The notes under the pieces are model-generated. The model saw only the letters and a list, made by a program, of their open reading frames with translations. It was not told the origin of the DNA and did not search any database. Below, one piece after another: positions 6,080 to 9,733 of a DNA stretch of 9,733 nt (position 1 is its first letter; the number at the start of each line of letters is the position of its first letter). Both the position numbers and the translations under genes were made by a program. Origin of the DNA: an uncultured Eubacteriales bacterium (GTDB taxonomy: Bacteria > Bacillota > Clostridia > Christensenellales > Borkfalkiaceae); NCBI GenBank assembly GCA_902766475.1, contig CACXDQ010000003.1, positions 1 to 9,733 of the forward strand, in the 5' to 3' direction.

Positions 6080-6966
6080 TGAGTGAACGCATTACGGAGC
6101 AAAATAACAGTCGTTCCGAAAACTTTTCGGAAAAGACAACGCTCGAAATGGTGAAGATAATAAACGAAGAGGATAAGACGGTGGCTCTTGCAGTGGAAAA
6201 GGTGCTTCCGTCAATCGCAAAAGCTGCCGATCTTGCCGTCGACAACCTTCGCCGTGGCGGCAGAATGTTCTACGTCGGGGCGGGGACGAGCGGTAGGCTC
6301 GGCGTTATCGACGCAAGCGAACTTCCCTGTACTTTCGGGGTAGATAATGGCATGGTGCAAGCTATAATCGCCGGCGGTAAGGAAGCCGTTTACGACGCCG
6401 CAATGGGCGACGAGGATAACAAAGTCGGCGGCGAAACCGCAATGAAAAACTTAAACGTCGGCAAAAACGACGTCGTGATAGGTATTGCGGCGAGCGGGAG
6501 AACGCCGTTCGTATTGGGTGCAATATGCGCCGCAAACGAGGTTGGTGCGGTAACCGTAGGCATATGCAATAATCCCGGCAGTGAGCTTGCGGCGCTTTCC
6601 GGCGTGGCTATCGTTGCCGAAACGGGGCCGGAAGTAATCGAAGGCTCTACGAGAATGAAGGCGGGCACTTCCCAGAAGATGATTTTGAATATGCTTTCCA
6701 CCGTAATTATGTCGAAGCTCGGCTACGTCTATAAAAACTATATGGTGAGAATGGTGCCCAATAACGGAAAGCTCTTTAAAAGGGCGGTGCATATAGTTTC
6801 AAAGTGTACGGGCGAAGATGACAAAGCTTGCGAAACCGCACTTAAAAAGTGCGGTTGGAAGATAGACAGGGCGATAGTTATGCTCGCTTTAAAAGTCGAC
6901 GAATACGCCGCCGCAAAATTGCTTGAAGAAAACGGCAACGTCGTCGGAAAGGTCTTAAAAAGATGA
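6079..6966 (+). CDS. murQ: N-acetylmuramic acid 6-phosphate etherase
   Basis: MurQ cleaves the lactyl ether of MurNAc-6-phosphate to give GlcNAc-6-phosphate and D-lactate in the cytoplasm, the key step of peptidoglycan-sugar recycling. The 295-residue protein is of normal length and carries the family motifs in order: TEQNNSRSENF (6-16), the SIS-domain stretch GGRMFYVGAGTSGRLG (60-75), DASELPCTFG (78-87), GIAASGRTP and GPEVIEGSTRMKAGTSQKM. E81 and E112 (in GDEDN) align with the two catalytic glutamates known from E. coli MurQ. A UBA-like helical C-terminus follows, as in other members. The ATG at 6079 overlaps the glycosidase stop (TAATG) and has AAAGGAG at 6064-6070. The 3' end overlaps the kinase gene. 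The chain shows no defect. Confidence 0.96.
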   Translation: MSERITEQNNSRSENFSEKTTLEMVKIINEEDKTVALAVEKVLPSIAKAADLAVDNLRRGGRMFYVGAGTSGRLGVIDASELPCTFGVDNGMVQAIIAGGKEAVYDAAMGDEDNKVGGETAMKNLNVGKNDVVIGIAASGRTPFVLGAICAANEVGAVTVGICNNPGSELAALSGVAIVAETGPEVIEGSTRMKAGTSQKMILNMLSTVIMSKLGYVYKNYMVRMVPNNGKLFKRAVHIVSKCTGEDDKACETALKKCGWKIDRAIVMLALKVDEYAAAKLLEENGNVVGKVLKR

Positions 6967-7886
6967 AAAACTACGTAATAGGCATTGACGGCGGCGGCAC
7001 AAAAGCCCATTTATGTGCGGCGGATATGGACGGAAATATGTTGTACGAGTGTTTCGGCGGCGGAACTAATCTCTGTTCTTCGGGATACGATCGTGTCAAA
7101 GACGTGCTTACGGGTATTTTGACGTCGTGCAAAACGGCATTGAACGGCGAAGAGCCGCTCGCCGTGTGTATAGGGTCGGGCGGAGTCGTCGGCAATGAGT
7201 CGTCGGGACGGCTTAAAAATATTATTTCCGAAAATGTAAACACGAAAAACATATTCGTGTTCAACGACGCATTTATCGCTTTGAGATCTCATCTCGGCGA
7301 CGGTGCCGGAATTTCCGTAACCGCCGGCACGGGTACGATATGCCTCGCTCAGGACGGAAAGGGAAAATCTTTGAGGCTTTCGGGTTGGGGACATATATTT
7401 TCCGACGAGGGAAGCGCTTATTATATAGCGAAAAAGGGGCTTGAAAAGGTCTGTCTTGCGCACGACGGGAGAATTCCGGAAACGCTCATGACGGAGCTGT
7501 TTATAAAAGAGCTGAACGCCGAAAATTTCGACGATCTCATTTCAAAAATTTATGCCGGATACCAAGAAAAAGGCAGGCTCGCTTCGCTTGCGAAAATAGT
7601 TGACGAAGCGGCGAGGTCGAACGACGTGGCGGCGGCCGACGTGCTTAGCGATGCCGCTATGCAGCTTTACGAAATTTGCAGCTTTGCGGCTGAAAGGCTG
7701 TTTAAAAACGGTGAGAAATTTTCAGTTGTAAAAAACGGAAGCGTGCTAAACCGCAACGCTTTCGTAAGCCGACGTTTCGATGAGCTTATGGGGGCGAGTT
7801 ATCCCGATTGCACGATAAGATCGGGTGAAAGAGCCGCCGTTTGGGGCGCAGTAGACTATGCGATACAAGCGGTCGGAAATAAATAG
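6963..7886 (+). CDS. murK: BadF/BcrA-type amino-sugar kinase, probable MurNAc/GlcNAc kinase
   Basis: This 307-residue kinase is of the ASKHA fold, BadF/BadG/BcrA/BcrD group. GIDGGGTKAHL (7-17) is the phosphate-1 loop. D102 in FNDAF is the likely catalytic base. TAGTGTICLA (120-129) is the phosphate-2 loop, and SGWGHIFSDEGSAYYIAK (140-157) is the signature segment of GlcNAc-kinase-like members. The Clostridium acetobutylicum enzyme MurK, of the same family and also linked to murQ, phosphorylates MurNAc and GlcNAc at O6. By that precedent this protein feeds MurNAc-6-phosphate to the adjacent MurQ. Its ATG at 6963 overlaps the murQ stop (ATGA), with GGAAAGG at 6946-6952. It implies that free MurNAc, not PTS-phosphorylated sugar, is the cytoplasmic input. 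Strict specificity for MurNAc over GlcNAc cannot be judged from sequence. Confidence 0.85.
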   Translation: MKNYVIGIDGGGTKAHLCAADMDGNMLYECFGGGTNLCSSGYDRVKDVLTGILTSCKTALNGEEPLAVCIGSGGVVGNESSGRLKNIISENVNTKNIFVFNDAFIALRSHLGDGAGISVTAGTGTICLAQDGKGKSLRLSGWGHIFSDEGSAYYIAKKGLEKVCLAHDGRIPETLMTELFIKELNAENFDDLISKIYAGYQEKGRLASLAKIVDEAARSNDVAAADVLSDAAMQLYEICSFAAERLFKNGEKFSVVKNGSVLNRNAFVSRRFDELMGASYPDCTIRSGERAAVWGAVDYAIQAVGNK

Positions 7887-7916
7887 TTTTTAAAAAATAA
7901 AAAAGGAGGCGGCAAG

Positions 7917-8771
7917 ATGATTTACGAAACGCATGCGCACTATTCACGCTTTCGGTTCGACGACGATTTCGATGCGTGGAAAGCCGAAAACGGCAAACTT
8001 TCATACGAACGCTTTACGAGAGAAAGTCTTTTTGCCGCCATGAAAGAGAGCGGCATAGCTTGCTTTATCGAGCCGTCTATCGAGTTCGACAATATTCCGT
8101 TACAGATCGAGCTTGCGAAAAAATACCCCGATTTTATTCGTCTTGCTATCGGCGTTCACCCAAAGAGGGCTGTATGCACGAAGTGGAAAAACCGCAAGGC
8201 GTGGGAGCGGTATATAAGAGATTGCAATGCCGTCGCCGTGGGCGAAACGGGGCTTGACTATTCTATGCCGAGGAAAAATCAGCGCCGCTTTATGCAGAAA
8301 ATGTGGTTTAAGTATCAGATAAAACTTGCCGATGAGCTATGTTTGCCTCTCGTTTTACACATAAGGAAAGCCGACGACGACGCAATAAAAATTCTTGAAA
8401 AGTTTAAGGGCAAACTTCACGGCGGTGTGGCGCATTGTTTTAACGGCGACCTTGAAACGGCGAAAAGGTATTTGTCGCTCGGCTTTTACATAGGCGTCGG
8501 CGGAATGATTTTAAATGACGGAGAATGGTCTGACGGGCTTAAAAATGCGGTAAAAAATATTCCGCTCGACAAGATATTGATCGAAACGGACAGCCCTTAC
8601 GTTGCGCCCGAAGAAGTCGGGGACGAGGTTACGAAAAGCAAGAGGAAAAAAGTGCGCAATTGTTCACTTATACTACCTATTATATTAAATAAAATAGCGG
8701 AGATAAAGGGCGTTACGGCGGAACAAGTCGAAAAGGCGACATACGAAAACGCCGTTAAGCTTTTCGGGTGA
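7917..8771 (+). CDS. TatD-family metal-dependent hydrolase
   Basis: This is a 284-residue amidohydrolase-fold protein. The TatD metal ligands are all present: ETHAHYS (H6, H8), GETGLDY (E110), VLHIRKA (H148), HCFNG (H173) and ETDSPYVAP (D225). GVHP (79-82) is also conserved. TatD proteins are usually cytoplasmic 3'-5' DNases or related metal-dependent hydrolases. This one is somewhat divergent: ETHAHYS replaces the more common D-(S/T)-H-C-H-L, and about 20 residues are added near the N-terminus (FDDDFDAWKAENG). It could act on another substrate. A strong GGAGG at 7905-7909, seven bases before the ATG, fixes the start. The 30-bp gap after murK contains no terminator, so it is probably in the same transcript. 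Its stop lies one base before the first ATG of the esterase. Confidence 0.87.
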   Translation: MIYETHAHYSRFRFDDDFDAWKAENGKLSYERFTRESLFAAMKESGIACFIEPSIEFDNIPLQIELAKKYPDFIRLAIGVHPKRAVCTKWKNRKAWERYIRDCNAVAVGETGLDYSMPRKNQRRFMQKMWFKYQIKLADELCLPLVLHIRKADDDAIKILEKFKGKLHGGVAHCFNGDLETAKRYLSLGFYIGVGGMILNDGEWSDGLKNAVKNIPLDKILIETDSPYVAPEEVGDEVTKSKRKKVRNCSLILPIILNKIAEIKGVTAEQVEKATYENAVKLFG

Positions 8772-8772
8772 T

Positions 8773-9498
8773 ATGATGAATGGAATTTATAAAGGTAAAA
8801 ATTTTTCTGTACTCGGCGATTCGATAAGTACGCTATACGGCTATTGCCCGAACGGTTACGAGGTCTTTTACAACGCCGATAAATGTTTTGAGGCGGACGT
8901 TTTCTCAATGGGAGACACTTGGTGGGGAAAGGTTATAGATGGGCTCGGAGGAAAGCTTCTCGTCAACAATTCGTGGTCGGGAAGCATGGTTTCAAAGCAC
9001 AGACTTTGCGTCATTCCGTCATTCGGTGCGAGCGACGAGAGAACTTCTTCGCTCGGGAAAGACGGAATATGCCCCGACGTAATAATGGTATATCTCGGCA
9101 CGAACGACTGGGGCGCATCGGTTAAGATAAAGCCTGAAAAGGGAGAGGAAAACGACGTTTCGGTGTTTTTGTCGGCATATCGTATAATGCTTGAAAAGAT
9201 CTATTCAAATTATAAAAATGCCGAAATATGGTGTTTTACGATCGGTTGTGGCAAAAAATCGGGAAAGCCGACGTTTGAGTTTTTGCAAAGTGCCGACAAA
9301 GATAGGCTTGTCGAGTATTGCGAGGCTATTAAGGCGTGCGCAAAAGAGCTTGACTGTCGACTTATAGACCTATATGCGGAAACGGAGATAGAGCCGTTCG
9401 ATACGATAGACGGCTATCACCCCAATGCAAACGGAATGAGTACGATAGCTTCGGCGGTAATTCGCACGGCGGAAAAATTTGAGAAAAAAAGTAAATGA
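8773..9498 (+). CDS. SGNH/GDSL-family hydrolase
   Basis: This is a 241-residue esterase/lipase-fold protein with the conserved blocks in order: GDSIST (15-20, nucleophile S17), NNSWSGS (65-71, oxyanion glycine G70), LGTNDWG (108-114, N111) and DGYHPNANGM (213-222, with D213 and H216 completing the triad). Members remove acyl groups from sugars, lipids or peptidoglycan. No signal peptide is present, so it should act in the cytoplasm. In an operon with MurNAc-processing genes it could deacylate O-acetylated amino sugars or muropeptides after uptake, which is an inference from context only. Two adjacent ATGs (8773 and 8776) are possible starts. Neither has a strong ribosome-binding site, and coupling to the TatD stop at 8771 is likely. 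The stop overlaps the next start (ATGA at 9495). Confidence 0.87.
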   Translation: MMNGIYKGKNFSVLGDSISTLYGYCPNGYEVFYNADKCFEADVFSMGDTWWGKVIDGLGGKLLVNNSWSGSMVSKHRLCVIPSFGASDERTSSLGKDGICPDVIMVYLGTNDWGASVKIKPEKGEENDVSVFLSAYRIMLEKIYSNYKNAEIWCFTIGCGKKSGKPTFEFLQSADKDRLVEYCEAIKACAKELDCRLIDLYAETEIEPFDTIDGYHPNANGMSTIASAVIRTAEKFEKKSK

Positions 9499-9689
9499 TA
9501 AAGAAATTTTTATGTTTTATATTGGCGGCTTTTACGGCGTTTGCGCTCGTTGGTTGCGGAAATAATGCAGACGAGGCGAGCGATAGCCGCTTTTTACGAA
9601 AAGATAGTAAAGTAATTTTAATACGCAAAAAGACCGAGGCGCTAATCTTCGGTCTTTTTGCGTTATTTTTTATAAAAGCTTGGCTATAA
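9495..9689 (+). CDS. Short lipoprotein stub, probably truncated or frameshifted
   Basis: The ATG overlaps the esterase stop. Residues 1-20 form a typical lipoprotein signal (MIKKF, then FILAAFTAFALVG) with lipobox LVGC, so C21 would be lipidated and the protein membrane-anchored. After NNADEASDS the sequence loses protein-like character: the frame runs through the strong terminator hairpin at 9623-9663 and stops at TAA 9687-9689, for 64 residues in all. If one T of the T-run in CCGCTTTTTACG (about 9590-9596) were extra, the chain would end RFYEKIVK and stop just before the terminator, giving about 40 residues. Either way it lacks the usual substrate-binding domain. It could be the remnant of a solute-binding lipoprotein or a small lipopeptide. 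The signal peptide is convincing and the rest is doubtful. Confidence 0.5.
   Translation: MIKKFLCFILAAFTAFALVGCGNNADEASDSRFLRKDSKVILIRKKTEALIFGLFALFFIKAWL
9623..9663 (+). terminator. Strong rho-independent terminator, probable end of the murQ operon
   Basis: Perfect 15-nt arms (9623-9637, ACGCAAAAAGACCGA, and 9649-9663, TCGGTCTTTTTGCGT) enclose an 11-nt loop. The right arm contains the T-run, and another T-rich stretch follows at 9666-9671. With an A-run in one arm and a T-run in the other it should work on either strand. It lies inside the nominal lipoprotein frame, which supports the view that the gene is a stub. Confidence 0.8.
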
Positions 9690-9733
9690 GTCGATAAACG
9701 GGCAAATAAACGTCGAATGGAAATCGGACGGCG

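Noticed and set aside
7011..7463. 150-codon - strand open frame
   Set aside because: It is antisense to the kinase signature motifs, has Arg-rich low-information sequence and no ribosome-binding site.
7976..8257. 93-codon + strand open frame inside the TatD gene
   Set aside because: It is an out-of-frame overlap with TatD, rich in Arg and Cys, while the TatD frame holds all the metal-binding motifs.

Overview
The window looks like a chromosomal piece of an anaerobic, low-to-moderate-GC Firmicute, most likely a Clostridia-type gut bacterium. This is an inference. It rests on strong AGGAG/GGAGG ribosome-binding sites, tightly packed same-strand genes with TAATG, ATGA and TGATG overlaps, a BadF/BcrA-type sugar kinase next to a MurNAc-6-phosphate etherase (an arrangement known from clostridia), and Rrf2/nitroreductase gene content. 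Every credible gene is on the + strand.

Region 1 (1-770) is visibly AT-richer than the rest. It holds the 3' end of an McrB-type restriction GTPase, then a nine-codon stub of mcrC that ends at a stop codon, then an unassigned ORF. It reads as the scar of a broken type IV restriction locus.

Region 2 (796-3145) is a three-gene redox-stress cassette: a nitroreductase-family flavoprotein, an Rrf2-family repressor and a zinc-free quinone-oxidoreductase-type dehydrogenase. A sigma-70-like promoter in front is overlapped by a near-perfect 14-bp-arm palindrome that is a strong candidate operator for the Rrf2 protein. The dehydrogenase gene carries one single-base frameshift in an A-run. A clean hairpin/T-tract terminator closes the cassette.

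Region 3 (3146-3640) has no gene. It holds an interspersed-repeat cluster: two direct copies of a 26-nt sequence 189 bp apart, five degenerate tandem units of about 25 bp, and three consecutive hairpins, the first with 21-bp arms.

Region 4 (3644-9663) is a probable operon running from a good promoter to a strong hairpin terminator. It encodes a cytoplasmic GH42-like glycoside hydrolase, MurQ etherase, a MurK-like amino-sugar kinase, a TatD-family hydrolase, an SGNH/GDSL esterase and a stub lipoprotein. The kinase and MurQ together would turn free MurNAc into GlcNAc-6-phosphate and D-lactate. The linked glycosidase is therefore a candidate for supplying MurNAc inside the cell, and the esterase could trim acyl groups. 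The glycosidase has no obvious named role in peptidoglycan recycling and is the most interesting candidate for undescribed biology here. No transporter is visible in the window. The last 70 bases may contain a headless coding fragment.
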